Shown in pieces: positions 43,382 to 53,342 of a stretch of DNA of 64,000 nt. The notes under the pieces were generated by a model. That model was not told the origin of the DNA. It saw nothing but the letters and a program-made list of their open reading frames with translations, and did not search any database. The translations under genes were made by a program, and so were the position numbers. The first letter of the stretch is position 1; the number at the start of each line of letters is the position of its first letter. The stretch lies in the NCBI RefSeq assembly GCF_946479885.1, contig NZ_CAMLHM010000003.1, positions 65,012 to 129,011 on the forward strand, given 5' to 3'. This stretch comes from an uncultured Devosia sp. (lineage in GTDB: Bacteria > Pseudomonadota > Alphaproteobacteria > Rhizobiales > Devosiaceae).

Positions 43382-44566
43382 GTGACCGATTCCGATCGGT
43401 CCGCCGCCGAGCTCGCGTCACCCGACGAGCCGGCAATCCGTGCCCCGTCCGTTCCTGGACAGGCGGGGAGGGCAGGGGGCCATGCGCCCATGCCCGAAGC
43501 GGACAGGCGGACGCCAGCCGCCCCGAATCCGCGCAAGCATCGCGGCCCGATCTATGCGGCGCTGGACCTGGGGACCAACAATTGCCGGCTGCTGATCGCC
43601 CGCCCGCATGACCACGGCTTTCGCGTGCTCGATGGCTTCACCCGCATCGTCCGGCTGGGCGAGGGGGTCTCGGTCACCGGACGGCTGAGCGATGCGGCCA
43701 TGGAGCGCACCATGGAAGCGCTGCGCCAGTGCCGCAACAAGCTGCGCGAGCACCAGCCCACCCGCATGCGACTGATCGCCACCGAGGCCTGCCGCGCCGC
43801 CGAAAACGGTCCGGCATTCCTGGCGCGCGTGAAGGAAGAACTGGGGCTCGAGCTCGAAATCGTCGATCGCCGCACGGAGGCGGAGCTGGCGGTGACCGGC
43901 TGTGCCGATCTCATCGAAGGCGCCGCCGCCGGGGCGTTGATGTTCGACATTGGCGGTGGTTCGTCCGAACTGGCCTGGCTCGATTTCCGCGGCGGCCGGC
44001 CCAAATCGCAGGGGCGCATGTCCGCCTCGATCCGCTCCTGGCAGTCGCTGCCGGTGGGTGTAGTGTCCATTGCCGAGAAATTCGGCGGCGTCGACGTGAC
44101 CCGCGATGTGTTTGAAGCCATGGTCGGCTTCGTGTCCGAACACCTGCGCCAGTTCCGTGGTCGCGAGAAGCTGCGGCAGATGATCGCCAACCACCCGGTA
44201 CACCTGATCGGCACGTCGGGCACCGTGACCACGCTGGCAGGCCTGCATCTGGGCCTCGAACGCTATGAGCGGCAAAAGGTCGATGGCTTGTGGATGAAGC
44301 GCGGCGAGGTCGACGACACCATGAAAGTGTTGCTGGCCATGCCCTTCGACCGCCGCGTCGCCCACCCGTGCATCGGCCGCGACCGCGCCGACCTGGTGCT
44401 GCCCGGCTGCGCCATCTTCGAGGCCATCCGGCGCGAATGGCCGACCGAACGTGTTCGCGTTGCCGATCGTGGCCTGCGCGAGGGCATCCTGATTTCGTTG
44501 ATGGACGCCGACCGGGTCCATAGTCGCGCGTCGCGCTACCCGAGGAGAAATGGCAATGGTGGATAA
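43382..44566 (+). CDS. ppx: Exopolyphosphatase / guanosine pentaphosphatase (Ppx/GppA)
   Basis: Start GTG 43382, since AGGAG (43371-43375) lies 6 bases upstream; an open frame extends back to 43217. The 394-residue protein has a disordered start of about 55 residues, then the ASKHA-fold phosphatase: [52 protein letters not shown] (phosphate loop) and [15 protein letters not shown]. It cleaves polyphosphate or pppGpp in the cytoplasm. Its stop overlaps rlmE by 11 bases, a gene pairing well known in alphaproteobacteria. Confidence 0.93.
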   Translation: MTDSDRSAAELASPDEPAIRAPSVPGQAGRAGGHAPMPEADRRTPAAPNPRKHRGPIYAALDLGTNNCRLLIARPHDHGFRVLDGFTRIVRLGEGVSVTGRLSDAAMERTMEALRQCRNKLREHQPTRMRLIATEACRAAENGPAFLARVKEELGLELEIVDRRTEAELAVTGCADLIEGAAAGALMFDIGGGSSELAWLDFRGGRPKSQGRMSASIRSWQSLPVGVVSIAEKFGGVDVTRDVFEAMVGFVSEHLRQFRGREKLRQMIANHPVHLIGTSGTVTTLAGLHLGLERYERQKVDGLWMKRGEVDDTMKVLLAMPFDRRVAHPCIGRDRADLVLPGCAIFEAIRREWPTERVRVADRGLREGILISLMDADRVHSRASRYPRRNGNGG

Positions 44567-45296
44567 AGCCCTCGGGACCGGCGGTCGCAAGTCCGACAAG
44601 GACCTCAAGATCCGGGTGAAATCGGCCAAGGGCCGCAAGGTCAGCTCGACCAAGTGGCTCGAACGGCAGCTCAACGACCCCTACGTGGCGCGCGCCCGCT
44701 CCGAGGGCTATCGCTCGCGTGCTGCCTTCAAGATCCGCGAGATGGACGAGAAGTATAAGCTGTTCCGCAAGGGCATGCGCGTGGTCGATCTCGGCGCAGC
44801 CCCGGGCGGCTGGGCCCAGGTTGCGGCCAAGGCCACCGGCTCGACCGACGCCAATCCGCTGATCGTGGGTATCGATTATCTCGAAATGGACCCCATCCCC
44901 GGCGTGATCCTGCTGCAGAAGGATTTCACCGACGACGATGCGCCGGCCATGCTGATCGAGGCCATGGGCGGCAAGAAAGCCGATATCGTGATGAGCGACA
45001 TGGCCTGGCCCACGACGGGCCACCGGCCCACCGACCACCTGCGCATCGTGCAGCTCATCGAGGTCGCCGCGGCCTTTGCGCTCGACGTGCTGTCGCCAGG
45101 CGGCGTTTTCGTCGCCAAGGTGTTCCAGGGCGGCACCGAGCATGAGCTGCTGCACATGCTCAAGCGCCACTTCAAGACCACCTTCCACGCCAAGCCGCCG
45201 TCCAGCCGGCAGGATTCGGCCGAAGCCTACCTTATCGCCAAGGGCTTCAAGGGCAGCAACGACACTGTGCCCGGCGAGGGCGACTACGACCGCTAG
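44556..45296 (+). CDS. rlmE: 23S rRNA (uridine-2'-O)-methyltransferase RlmE
   Basis: A 246-residue FtsJ/RrmJ methyltransferase that modifies the 2'-O of U2552 in 23S rRNA. ATG 44556 is 8 bases after GGAG; ATG 44550 is too close. [14 protein letters not shown], then [15 protein letters not shown] (S-adenosylmethionine site). The K-D-K-E catalytic set is Lys of AFKI, Asp of MSDMAWP, Lys of VAKVFQGG and Glu of [13 protein letters not shown]. The N-terminus carries a basic extension of about 35 residues, usual in the alphaproteobacteria. Confidence 0.96.
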   Translation: MVDKALGTGGRKSDKDLKIRVKSAKGRKVSSTKWLERQLNDPYVARARSEGYRSRAAFKIREMDEKYKLFRKGMRVVDLGAAPGGWAQVAAKATGSTDANPLIVGIDYLEMDPIPGVILLQKDFTDDDAPAMLIEAMGGKKADIVMSDMAWPTTGHRPTDHLRIVQLIEVAAAFALDVLSPGGVFVAKVFQGGTEHELLHMLKRHFKTTFHAKPPSSRQDSAEAYLIAKGFKGSNDTVPGEGDYDR

Positions 45297-45338
45297 CTCT
45301 TCCTCGCCCCCTCAGGGGCAGGGCGGGCCTTCAAGCAG

Positions 45339-45425
45339 AGACCTCATCCTGAGCCTGTCGAAGGACGAGGTCGCGGCGAGATGGGCGTGCCCGACCTCGT
45401 GGTTCGACAAGCTCACCATGAGGTC
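45339..45425. repeat. Long imperfect extragenic palindrome (REP-like)
   Basis: The left arm begins AGACCTCATCCTGAGCCTGT (45339 on) and continues CGAAGGACGAGGTCG; the right arm ends with its near-complement at 45425. About 35 bp pair with few mismatches (CC/GG at two spots and one C/T), with a short spacer. I recognise this type, GACCTCATCCTGAGC-TGTCGAAG, as a common palindromic intergenic repeat of alphaproteobacteria. It lies between rlmE and a convergent transporter gene. Confidence 0.8.
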
Positions 45426-45433
45426 TCACAGGA

Positions 45434-46843
45434 TTAGTGCCCGCCACCGCCGCCGCGCGTGAGCTGGTGGCCGGCATTGTTGGGCAGACGCAGGAACAGC
45501 ACGGTGGCCACCGCGGCGACGCCTGTCACCACGAGGAATGCGGTCTGGAAATCGGCCAGTTGCAGCGGGCCCTCGCCGCGCATGCGGTGCACCAGTTCGA
45601 GCGTGCCGCCGCCCAGGGCGACGCCCATGGCAAACATCAGCTGCCCCCAGACCTGGCTGATCACATTGGCCTGGCCGGCATCCTTGTCCTCGACGTCGGC
45701 GAAGACGAAAGCGTTCGAGCCGGTCCAGAATACCGATTGCCAGAAACCGACAAAGGCCAGGATCGACAGGATGAGGGGCAGCGGGGTGGCCGGCGTATAG
45801 AGCCCCATGGCGAGAATGCCCAGGCATGAAATGCCGGTCGCCAGCACCAGCGGATACTTGAAGCCGAAGCGGGCGAACAGCCAGTTGCACATGAACTTGG
45901 CGATCAGCGCGCCGACCGCGCCGATGAAGGTGATCATCCCCGATTCGAACGGCGTCATGCCGAAGCTGAGCTGCAGCATGAGCGGAAACAGGAACGGCAC
46001 GGCACCCTGTCCGAGGCGGAAGAATGTGCCGGCGACCACCGATATGCGGAACACCGGCAGCTGTAGCAGCCGCAGGTCGAGCAGCGGATAGTCCGTCCGC
46101 AGGGCATGCCGCACATAGGCCGCGCCCAGCGCTATACCAGCCGCCGCCGCCACCGCGCCCACCATGGGCGGCAGGGCCGGCAGGCTCATCACTGAACAGC
46201 CGAAGGCGAAGAGGGCGAAGGCCGACCCGGCCAGGACGAAGCCGGTGCGGTCAATCCGGCGTGGCTCGTTGCGCTCGGGCGTATTGGGAAGCACGAAGCT
46301 GACCAGGATGATGCCAAGGAAGCCGATCGGCACGTTGATGATGAAAATCCAGTGCCAGCTGAAGAACGTGGTCAGGAACCCGCCGAACGGGGGGCCGACA
46401 ATCGGCCCGATGAGGGCGGGAATGGTCAGCCATGCCATGGCATCGACCAGCTGATGTCGTGGTGTCGCCCGCACCAGCACCAGCCGCGCCACCGGTCCCA
46501 TCATGGCGCCACCCATGCCCTGGAGGAATCGTGCCCCGACGAACTGCGTCAGCGAGCTCGACAGCGCGCAGGCGATCGAACCACACATGAACACGACCAT
46601 CGCCACGCGGAACACGTTGAGCGCCCCGAAGCGGTCCGACATCCAGCTCGAAATCGGTATGAAGATGGCCAGCGCCACCAGATAGGCCGTCAGCGCCAGC
46701 TTCAGCGAAATCGGATCGGTGCCGATATCGGCGGCAATGGCGGCGAGCGAGGTGGCGATGACCGTCGAGTCCATGTTTTCCATGAACAGGGCGGTGGCCA
46801 GGATGAGGGGCATGGCTCGAGACACGGGCAAATCGCCGGACAA
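45434..46843 (-). CDS. MFS transporter, DHA2 drug-efflux type (copy B)
   Basis: A 469-residue protein with 14 predicted spans, the DHA2/EmrB type of proton antiporter. ATALFMENMDSTVIATSLAAIAADIG opens the first span and motif A follows (SSWMSDRFGALNVFR). Motif C-type GPIVGPPFGGFLTT is present. TTG 46843 is the earliest start; GTG 46825 and ATG 46813 are alternatives. It is a close relative of the upstream gene (same openings and motif order) and starts 9 bases after it. The substrate is unknown; no membrane fusion partner is nearby. Confidence 0.9.
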   Translation of the reverse strand: MSGDLPVSRAMPLILATALFMENMDSTVIATSLAAIAADIGTDPISLKLALTAYLVALAIFIPISSWMSDRFGALNVFRVAMVVFMCGSIACALSSSLTQFVGARFLQGMGGAMMGPVARLVLVRATPRHQLVDAMAWLTIPALIGPIVGPPFGGFLTTFFSWHWIFIINVPIGFLGIILVSFVLPNTPERNEPRRIDRTGFVLAGSAFALFAFGCSVMSLPALPPMVGAVAAAAGIALGAAYVRHALRTDYPLLDLRLLQLPVFRISVVAGTFFRLGQGAVPFLFPLMLQLSFGMTPFESGMITFIGAVGALIAKFMCNWLFARFGFKYPLVLATGISCLGILAMGLYTPATPLPLILSILAFVGFWQSVFWTGSNAFVFADVEDKDAGQANVISQVWGQLMFAMGVALGGGTLELVHRMRGEGPLQLADFQTAFLVVTGVAAVATVLFLRLPNNAGHQLTRGGGGGH

Positions 46844-46852
46844 AACGCCCGG

Positions 46853-48295
46853 TCACTCCTTCTGGGCGGTAACGGCCCGGTGGCCGGAAACATTGCTGCC
46901 GGCATCGGCCGGCAGGCGCCAATAAATGATGCCGGCAAGGGCGCTGAGGCCCCCGACGACGAAAAACGCAATCTGGAAATCGATCAGTGCCAGTTCGGTG
47001 CCGCGCAGGCGGGTACTGATTTCGAGGATCGCTCCGGCGACCGCCACGCCAAACGCCACGCTGAGCTGCTGCCCCACGGCGACGATGGCGGTCGCCTGGC
47101 TGGCCTCTTCATCGTCGACATCGGCATAGCCGATCGCGTTGGAGCCGGTGAAGAACACCGAACGCAGGACGCCACCCACGAGGAGCACAATCATGATCAG
47201 CGGCACGGGTGTCGAGACATCGAACAGCCCCTGGAGCGCGATCAGGATGCCGCCGAAGAAGGAGGCAAAGCCCAGGGTGCGCGGAAAACCGAACCGGGCA
47301 TAGACACGCTCGGCAATGAACTTGCTGAAGATGGCCCCGATTGCCGACACGAAGGTGATGGCGCCTGACTGGAACGGGGACAGGCCGAAGCCCAGCTGCA
47401 GCATCAGTGGCAGGAGGAAGGGCACGGCGCCGACGCCGATGCGGAACATCGACCCGCCGGTAATTGAGGAGCGAAAGAGCTTGTGCCGGAACAAAGCAGG
47501 GTCGAGCAGCGGAAAGCTCGTGCGTCGCGCATGCAGCAGGTAAAGCACGCCGGCCGTGACGCCGATGGCCAGCGTCAGGTAGCCATAGATCAGCGGCAGC
47601 GCCGGCAGGCTGACCACCGAAAGCCCGAATACCGTGCCCGAAAAAGCTACGCCGGCAAGCACGAAGCCCACCATGTCGATCGGCCGCGGATTGCGCGCAT
47701 CGGGCACGTTGAGGAAAATGCCGGCCAGGATGATCCCGGCAATGCCGATCGGAATATTGATCCAGAAGATCCAGTGCCAGCTGAGATAAGTGGTGAGAAA
47801 GCCACCGATCAGCGGCCCCGTCAGCGGACCCAGCAGGGCAGGAACGGTCAGCCACGCCATGGCGGAGACCAGCTCGTTGCGCGGCGTCGAGCGCACCAGC
47901 AGGAGGCGCCCGACCGGGGTCATCATCGAAGAACCGATGCCCTGGAAGAAACGCGAGGCCACGAAGGTTTCGAGCGAATACGAAAACGAGCAGGCGAGCG
48001 AGCCCAGCATGAACACGAAGATGGCCAGTCGGAAGACGTTCTTGGCGCCGAACCGGTCCGCCATCCAGCCGCTGATAGGAATGAAGATGGCGAGCGCCAC
48101 GAAATAGGCCGTCAACGCCAGCTTGAGGGCGATCGGCTCGGTCCCGATATCCCGGGCGATCGCGGGCAGCGAGGTCGCGATGACGGTCGAATCCATCTGC
48201 TCCATGAACAGGGCGACCGCCAGGATGAGGGGTGTAACGCGGATCACGAGGGTGGGACCGGAAGGAATCGTGGGCGCCGCGAACGCGACGGCCAC
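46853..48295 (-). CDS. MFS transporter, DHA2 drug-efflux type (copy A)
   Basis: A 480-residue 14-span DHA2 transporter starting at GTG 48295. It has AVALFMEQMDSTVIATSLPAIARDIG, motif A (GWMADRFGAKNVFR) and GPLTGPLIGGFLTTYLSWHWIFWINIPIG. Side by side with the downstream gene, most span sequences agree, which points to a tandem duplication followed by divergence. It sits in the inner membrane and likely exports toxic organics using the proton gradient. Confidence 0.9.
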   Translation of the reverse strand: MAVAFAAPTIPSGPTLVIRVTPLILAVALFMEQMDSTVIATSLPAIARDIGTEPIALKLALTAYFVALAIFIPISGWMADRFGAKNVFRLAIFVFMLGSLACSFSYSLETFVASRFFQGIGSSMMTPVGRLLLVRSTPRNELVSAMAWLTVPALLGPLTGPLIGGFLTTYLSWHWIFWINIPIGIAGIILAGIFLNVPDARNPRPIDMVGFVLAGVAFSGTVFGLSVVSLPALPLIYGYLTLAIGVTAGVLYLLHARRTSFPLLDPALFRHKLFRSSITGGSMFRIGVGAVPFLLPLMLQLGFGLSPFQSGAITFVSAIGAIFSKFIAERVYARFGFPRTLGFASFFGGILIALQGLFDVSTPVPLIMIVLLVGGVLRSVFFTGSNAIGYADVDDEEASQATAIVAVGQQLSVAFGVAVAGAILEISTRLRGTELALIDFQIAFFVVGGLSALAGIIYWRLPADAGSNVSGHRAVTAQKE

Positions 48296-48351
48296 ACTAT
48301 GAAGGTCGCGGCAGCCTATGAAAAGGCAAAGTTTGCCACTTGTATGGAAGT

Positions 48352-48870
48352 TTAATTGGCCCAGTCCAGGGGTTTGCAGGCTTTGCCGGTGGCGGGAGAC
48401 AGCAGGAATTCCCTGTCATCCTTCCCCGCTTCCAGGGCAAAGCCGTCGGCTTCGTCCTCGCCACAGCTGTCGGTCATGCGAATATAGCCGTAGTCGGTGA
48501 GATCGAGCAGCACCTTGCCGTCAGCGCCGTGGCTGAGTAGTACCCCGCCGCCGTCGCAATCGACGCCGCACGAGATCTTGCCCTCATATTCCGAGCAGGT
48601 GCCAGTCGCGCGACCAGTCTGCCCGCCCCGCAGGTCGGCATCGAGCTGGAAGAGGTGGAAGTCCTGGCCGAACTGCATGGTGAAAGCCATTGCCGTCACC
48701 AGCTGGTCGGGATGGGCGGCCAGGTGTTCGGCGCTATATTGGCGGCTCCAGCACGCGCGCGCACCGTCCTGCGCCGCGACGAAGCTCGATAGCTCCTCGG
48801 CCGCCACCGAGGTCACCGCCAGCGCCGCACTCGCCATCCACGCCAACCGCGCCCAGCCCCTCAGCTTCAT
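48352..48870 (-). CDS. Secreted cysteine-rich hypothetical protein
   Basis: ATG 48870 has GGGAGGA 6 bases upstream, and the product is 172 residues; the longer frame to 49020 is rejected. A signal peptide (WMASAALAVTSVAAEE) is clear. The mature part has seven cysteines (ACWSR, GTCSEY, ISCGVDCDG, DSCGEDE, ACKPL) likely disulfide-bonded in the periplasm, and an LFQLDADLRGG strand. No family is recognised. It stands alone between a transporter gene and guaB. Confidence 0.8.
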   Translation of the reverse strand: MKLRGWARLAWMASAALAVTSVAAEELSSFVAAQDGARACWSRQYSAEHLAAHPDQLVTAMAFTMQFGQDFHLFQLDADLRGGQTGRATGTCSEYEGKISCGVDCDGGGVLLSHGADGKVLLDLTDYGYIRMTDSCGEDEADGFALEAGKDDREFLLSPATGKACKPLDWAN

Positions 48871-49055
48871 TTTCGTCCTCCCGCTCCAGCCCGCCCATTT
48901 ATGCAGCGTGGCCCTGCGCGCGGCAAGCGTTCGCACCCCTATGCAAGCCGTGTCACCGGTGCTATTGACCCTCGCCAACCTGAGCCCGGCGAGTCCATCG
49001 TTCGGTTCGCACTCCAACATTTCTGATTGTATCAGAAGGCAGGAAAGGTCTGGCC

Positions 49056-50558
49056 TTGGCGAAGATTATTAGCACCGCAACCGGCGATTACGCGCTGACC
49101 TTCGACGACGTGCTGCTGCAGCCGGCGCGATCCGATGTCCTGCCCACCGAAACCGACATTTCCACCTATGTCACCAAGGACATAGCGCTGAACCTTCCGA
49201 TCCTCAGTTCGGCCATGGACACCGTCACCGAAAGCGCGATGGCCATTGCCATGGCCCAGGCGGGCGGTCTTGGCGTCATCCACAAGAACCTCACCGCGTC
49301 CGAGCAGGCCGAGCAGGTCCGCCAGGTCAAGAGCTTCGAGTCGGGCATGGTGGTGAACCCCATCACCATCGGCCCCGACGCCACGCTGGCCGATGCGCTG
49401 GCGCTGATGCAGGCCAATCGCATCTCGGGCATCCCTGTGGTCGAGAATGGCGGCACCGGTGGTCGCGCCGTCGGCAAGCTGGTCGGTATCCTCACCAATC
49501 GCGATGTGCGCTTCGCCTCCCACCCGGCCCAGCCGATCCGCGAGCTGATGACATTCGAAAAGCTCGTCACCGTGCGCGATGGCGTCTCCAAGGACGAAGC
49601 CAAGGTGCTGCTGCACAAGCACCGGATCGAGAAGCTCCTCGTGGTCGATGCCGATTATCGCTGCACGGGCCTGATCACGGTCAAGGACATCGAAAAGGCC
49701 CAGCTCAACCCGCACGCCGTCAAGGACGATCAGGGGCGCCTGCGCGTCGCCGCGGCCTCCACGGTCGGCGACCAGGGCTTCGAACGTTCGCTGGCGCTGA
49801 TCGATGCCGGTGTGGACCTCCTGGTCATCGACACGGCCCATGGCCACTCGGTGCGCGTCGCCGAGGCCGTCGAGCGCGTCAAGCGCGAGAGCAATTCCAC
49901 CCGCATCGTCGCCGGCAATGTCGCGACGGCAGAGGCGACCCGCGCGCTGATCGATGCCGGCGCGGACTCGGTCAAGGTCGGTATCGGCCCCGGCTCCATC
50001 TGCACCACCCGCATCGTGGCCGGTGTCGGCGTTCCCCAGCTCGCGGCCGTCATGGCCTGCGCGGAAGAGGGGGCTCGCCACGGCATCCCTGTTATCGCCG
50101 ATGGCGGCATCAAGTTCTCCGGCGACATGGCCAAGGCCCTGGCCGGCGGCGCGTCCTGCGTCATGGTCGGTTCGCTCCTGGCTGGTACCGACGAAAGCCC
50201 CGGCGAGGTCTACCTCTACCAGGGGCGCTCCTATAAGTCGTATCGCGGCATGGGCTCGGTCGGCGCCATGGGCTCCGGCTCGGCCGATCGCTATTTCCAG
50301 CAGGACGTGCGCGACCAGATGAAGCTGGTGCCCGAAGGCATCGAGGGCCAGGTGCCCTATAAGGGCGCTGCCGGCGCCGTGCTGCATCAGCTGGCGGGTG
50401 GCCTGCGCGCCTCCATGGGCTATACCGGCGCCCATAATCTCAAGGATTTCCGCGAGAATTCCGTCTTCGTGAAGATCTCCGGCGCCGCGCTCAGCGAAAG
50501 CCACGTCCACGACGTGACGATCACCAGGGAAGCCCCGAACTACCGCAGCGGGCGCTAG
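49056..50558 (+). CDS. guaB: Inosine-5'-monophosphate dehydrogenase
   Basis: A 500-residue enzyme converting IMP to XMP with NAD, the first committed step of GMP synthesis. Start TTG 49056 with AGGAAAGG 7 bases upstream. [11 protein letters not shown] is near the start. Two CBS domains lie about 100-215. The catalytic Cys is in [15 protein letters not shown], followed by [17 protein letters not shown] and the flap [11 protein letters not shown]. Its stop overlaps that of the convergent regulator by 4 bases. Confidence 0.97.
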   Translation: MAKIISTATGDYALTFDDVLLQPARSDVLPTETDISTYVTKDIALNLPILSSAMDTVTESAMAIAMAQAGGLGVIHKNLTASEQAEQVRQVKSFESGMVVNPITIGPDATLADALALMQANRISGIPVVENGGTGGRAVGKLVGILTNRDVRFASHPAQPIRELMTFEKLVTVRDGVSKDEAKVLLHKHRIEKLLVVDADYRCTGLITVKDIEKAQLNPHAVKDDQGRLRVAAASTVGDQGFERSLALIDAGVDLLVIDTAHGHSVRVAEAVERVKRESNSTRIVAGNVATAEATRALIDAGADSVKVGIGPGSICTTRIVAGVGVPQLAAVMACAEEGARHGIPVIADGGIKFSGDMAKALAGGASCVMVGSLLAGTDESPGEVYLYQGRSYKSYRGMGSVGAMGSGSADRYFQQDVRDQMKLVPEGIEGQVPYKGAAGAVLHQLAGGLRASMGYTGAHNLKDFRENSVFVKISGAALSESHVHDVTITREAPNYRSGR

Positions 50559-51661
50559 TCTTCACTGTCCGACACGGCTGGCAGGAGTCCGCCAAGGACG
50601 CTTGCCAGTTCGATGACGCCGGACAGCCCGGTTTTCTGGTAGATCGCCTTGCTGTGCGATTTCACGGTCTCTGGCGACACGCTGAGAATGTCCGCGACCT
50701 GCTTGTGGCGCCCGCGGTTTTGCACGAGCGTCGCGGCGACCCGCGCCTCGGCGGGCGTCAGGTCGTATAAGGCCCGCAGGATCGTGTCGGACGGTGCTGC
50801 GCGCTCGGCAAGGCGGTCGACCAGCACCAGTCCGGTTGCCCCGAACAGGATGTCCTGGGCCACGCCGCGGATGGGCAGGACATGGATGATGGCGGGCGGG
50901 TCTCCGTGGCTGCTGCGCGGCACCGGCACCGACGCCACCGTTCCGGCCCACAGCTCCGGCTTGAGCCGGGCCAGAGTCTGCCGCAAGAGGGCGTCGGCGC
51001 CCGCTGCCCGCAATCGCAGGCCATCCCGGCGATCCGTGAACAGGCTGGGGATGAGGCTTTCAAAGGTCTGGTTGCAGGTCAGCAGCTGTCCGCGTTCATT
51101 GACCACCGCTCCGGGCAAGCCCACGGCGTTCAAAACGCCAACCGTCGAGTTGAAATGCTGGAACGCCAGCTGCGCGCTCAGCGATACGGCGCGCGCGATG
51201 CTGGGCCTCAGCGCATTGAATCGTTCGGCGTCGGCACGCTCATAGGCCGGTGCCGCCAAGGACCGCTCGAAGGTCATGATCAGCAGGTTGCCGTTGGGGA
51301 CTTGCAGGATCGTGCCCATCGATGGGCCGAGGTCCCACTTGGCGGCGAATTCGAACCATTCATAGCCGGCCCGGTCGGCCGAGGGCAGGACTTCCAGATC
51401 GTGGACGAAACCGGGTTCCCGCGCCAGGAGGGCTCGGCCAGGTAGCGGGTTCTTGGCCGCCCAACCCTCGTTGACGATAGCGTGCCAGGCACCATGCAGG
51501 CGTTCGCTGAGGATGGAATGCTTGCTCATTCCGTCGACTTCGAAGAGCGTCCCGCCGTATCCGCCGGCCGCCTCGCTTGCCCGATCGAGAAAGCTCTGCC
51601 ACCGTTCAGGAACGATGGCCGCCTCATAGGCCAAGTCCGACAGTTCGGCCGCCCAATTCAT
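50555..51661 (-). CDS. LuxR-family HTH transcription regulator
   Basis: A 368-residue protein with an N-terminal sensor region of about 290 residues (possibly PAS-like, with [17 protein letters not shown]) and a C-terminal LuxR HTH ([47 protein letters not shown]). It lacks the acyl-homoserine-lactone-binding pattern, so it likely reads another signal. It is separated from der by about 170 bases. No target operator is evident. Confidence 0.88.
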   Translation of the reverse strand: MNWAAELSDLAYEAAIVPERWQSFLDRASEAAGGYGGTLFEVDGMSKHSILSERLHGAWHAIVNEGWAAKNPLPGRALLAREPGFVHDLEVLPSADRAGYEWFEFAAKWDLGPSMGTILQVPNGNLLIMTFERSLAAPAYERADAERFNALRPSIARAVSLSAQLAFQHFNSTVGVLNAVGLPGAVVNERGQLLTCNQTFESLIPSLFTDRRDGLRLRAAGADALLRQTLARLKPELWAGTVASVPVPRSSHGDPPAIIHVLPIRGVAQDILFGATGLVLVDRLAERAAPSDTILRALYDLTPAEARVAATLVQNRGRHKQVADILSVSPETVKSHSKAIYQKTGLSGVIELASVLGGLLPAVSDSED

Positions 51662-51830
51662 CGATAACCCCCAAGCCCCGTCGCTTGATAGCGCAGGATC
51701 AGGCTATGGCCTAGCCGCAGGGCCGCGGACGACGATCACATTTCCGGCGACGAGCCAGCGGTGCCGTGCCGCGGAGGCGAGGCGCTGGACCGCGGCTGGC
51801 CGTTATGGACCGGTGCGCGCAACGGCGCGC

Positions 51831-53300
51831 CTAGCCCATCTTGCGCTTGGTCTTGTCGTTATAGGGGTTCTCGCTGCCCCCGCGCACCCAGAGCCGGATC
51901 GGCGTGCCCTTGATGTTGAACGCCTCGCGCAGACCATTGATCAGGTAGCGCTGATAGGACATCGGCAGCACGTCGGGCCGCGACGCGAAGAGGATGAAGC
52001 TCGGTGGCCGCGTCTTGGCCTGCGTCATGTAGCGCAGCTTGAGGCGACGGCCGGAAACCGCCGGTGGCGGATGCCCGTCGACCATGCCGCTAAGCCAGCG
52101 GTTGAGCCGGGCCGTCGACACATGCGAATTCCAGTTCCGCTCGATGGCGAAGATGGCATCCATCAGCTTGTCGATATTCTTGCCCGTCAGGCCCGACAGG
52201 GTCACCAGCGGCACGCCGCGCAGCTGCGGCAGCAGGCGCTCGCATTCCTCACGCAGCATCTTGAGATGCTCGTTCTTGTCTTCGATGAGGTCCCACTTGT
52301 TGACCGCGATCACCAGGGCACGCCCCTCGCGCTCGACCAGGTCGGCCAGCGCCAGATCCTGCTTTTCGAACGGGATGGTGGCGTCGAGCATCAGCACGAC
52401 GACTTCGGCATACTGGATCGAACGCAGGCTATCGCCCACGGCGAGCTTTTCGAGCTTTTCGGTAACGCGCGAGCGCTTGCGGATGCCGGCGGTGTCGACC
52501 AGGTTGATCACCCGGCCTTCCCATTCCCACGGCACCAGGATCGAGTCGCGGGTGATGCCGGCTTCCGGCCCCACCAGCACGCGCTCTTCGCCCACCATGC
52601 GGTTGATCAGTGTCGACTTGCCGGCATTGGGGCGGCCAACGATAGCGACGTTGAGGTAGCGCTTGGGATTCCAGCGCAGCGTAGCCTCGTCGCCCTCGCC
52701 CTCGAGCATGTCCTCGGTGATATCGACATCCACCTCGGGCAGGGCGTCGATATCGTCGATGCCATCAGCGCCAGCGGCCTCTGCGGCCTCCTTCTCGGCT
52801 TCCGCCTTGTCGATGGCGGCCGAGACGATGGAATAGAGTTCGGACAGGCCCAGCCCATGCTCGGCCGAGAGCGCGATGGCTTCGCCAAAGCCCAGCTTGA
52901 ACGCCTCGACCAGCCCGGCTTCCGCCGCGCCACTCTCGGCCTTGTTGCCCACCAGATGCACGTCCTTGCCGGCTTTACGCAGTACCTGCGCAAAGCGCTG
53001 GTCGAGCGGCACGACACCGGCCCGGGCGTCGATCATGAACAGGATGACGTCGGCTTCCTTGATGGCCAGCTCGGTCTGCTGGCGCATCCGGTCTTCGAGG
53101 CTGCCATCCTTGACGTCCTCATAGCCCGCCGTGTCGAGAATGCGGAAGGTCAGGTCGGCGATGCGGCCCTCGGCTTCGCGGCGATCACGGGTAACGCCGG
53201 GCGTGTCGTCGACCAGTGCGATCTTGCGACCGACCAGGCGGTTGAACAGCGTGGATTTGCCGACATTGGGACGACCGACAATAGCAACGGTGACGGTCAT
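51831..53300 (-). CDS. der: Ribosome-associated GTPase Der (EngA)
   Basis: A 489-residue tandem GTPase needed for 50S ribosome assembly. G1 motifs are GRPNVGKST (about 8-16) and GRPNAGKST (about 220-228). G3 (DTAGYED and DTAGIRK) and G4 (GNKAE and VNKWD) are present. An acidic linker joins the two G domains, and the KH-like domain follows (RLKLRYMTQAKTRPPSFILF). The C-terminus is basic. The TPR gene upstream ends 42 bases before its ATG, so the two form a unit. Confidence 0.97.
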   Translation of the reverse strand: MTVTVAIVGRPNVGKSTLFNRLVGRKIALVDDTPGVTRDRREAEGRIADLTFRILDTAGYEDVKDGSLEDRMRQQTELAIKEADVILFMIDARAGVVPLDQRFAQVLRKAGKDVHLVGNKAESGAAEAGLVEAFKLGFGEAIALSAEHGLGLSELYSIVSAAIDKAEAEKEAAEAAGADGIDDIDALPEVDVDITEDMLEGEGDEATLRWNPKRYLNVAIVGRPNAGKSTLINRMVGEERVLVGPEAGITRDSILVPWEWEGRVINLVDTAGIRKRSRVTEKLEKLAVGDSLRSIQYAEVVVLMLDATIPFEKQDLALADLVEREGRALVIAVNKWDLIEDKNEHLKMLREECERLLPQLRGVPLVTLSGLTGKNIDKLMDAIFAIERNWNSHVSTARLNRWLSGMVDGHPPPAVSGRRLKLRYMTQAKTRPPSFILFASRPDVLPMSYQRYLINGLREAFNIKGTPIRLWVRGGSENPYNDKTKRKMG

Positions 53301-53342
53301 ACGTGTTTATTCCAATCCGGCGTCGGGCAGAGGCGGTCGCGC

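Noticed and set aside
43911..45188. A 425-residue frame opposite ppx and rlmE
   Set aside because: Antisense shadow spanning two clear genes.
46352..47368. A 338-residue frame opposite the two MFS transporter genes
   Set aside because: Charged Arg/His/Asp-rich shadow across the junction of two clear genes.
49032..50510. A 492-residue frame opposite guaB
   Set aside because: Antisense shadow of a housekeeping gene with strong motifs.
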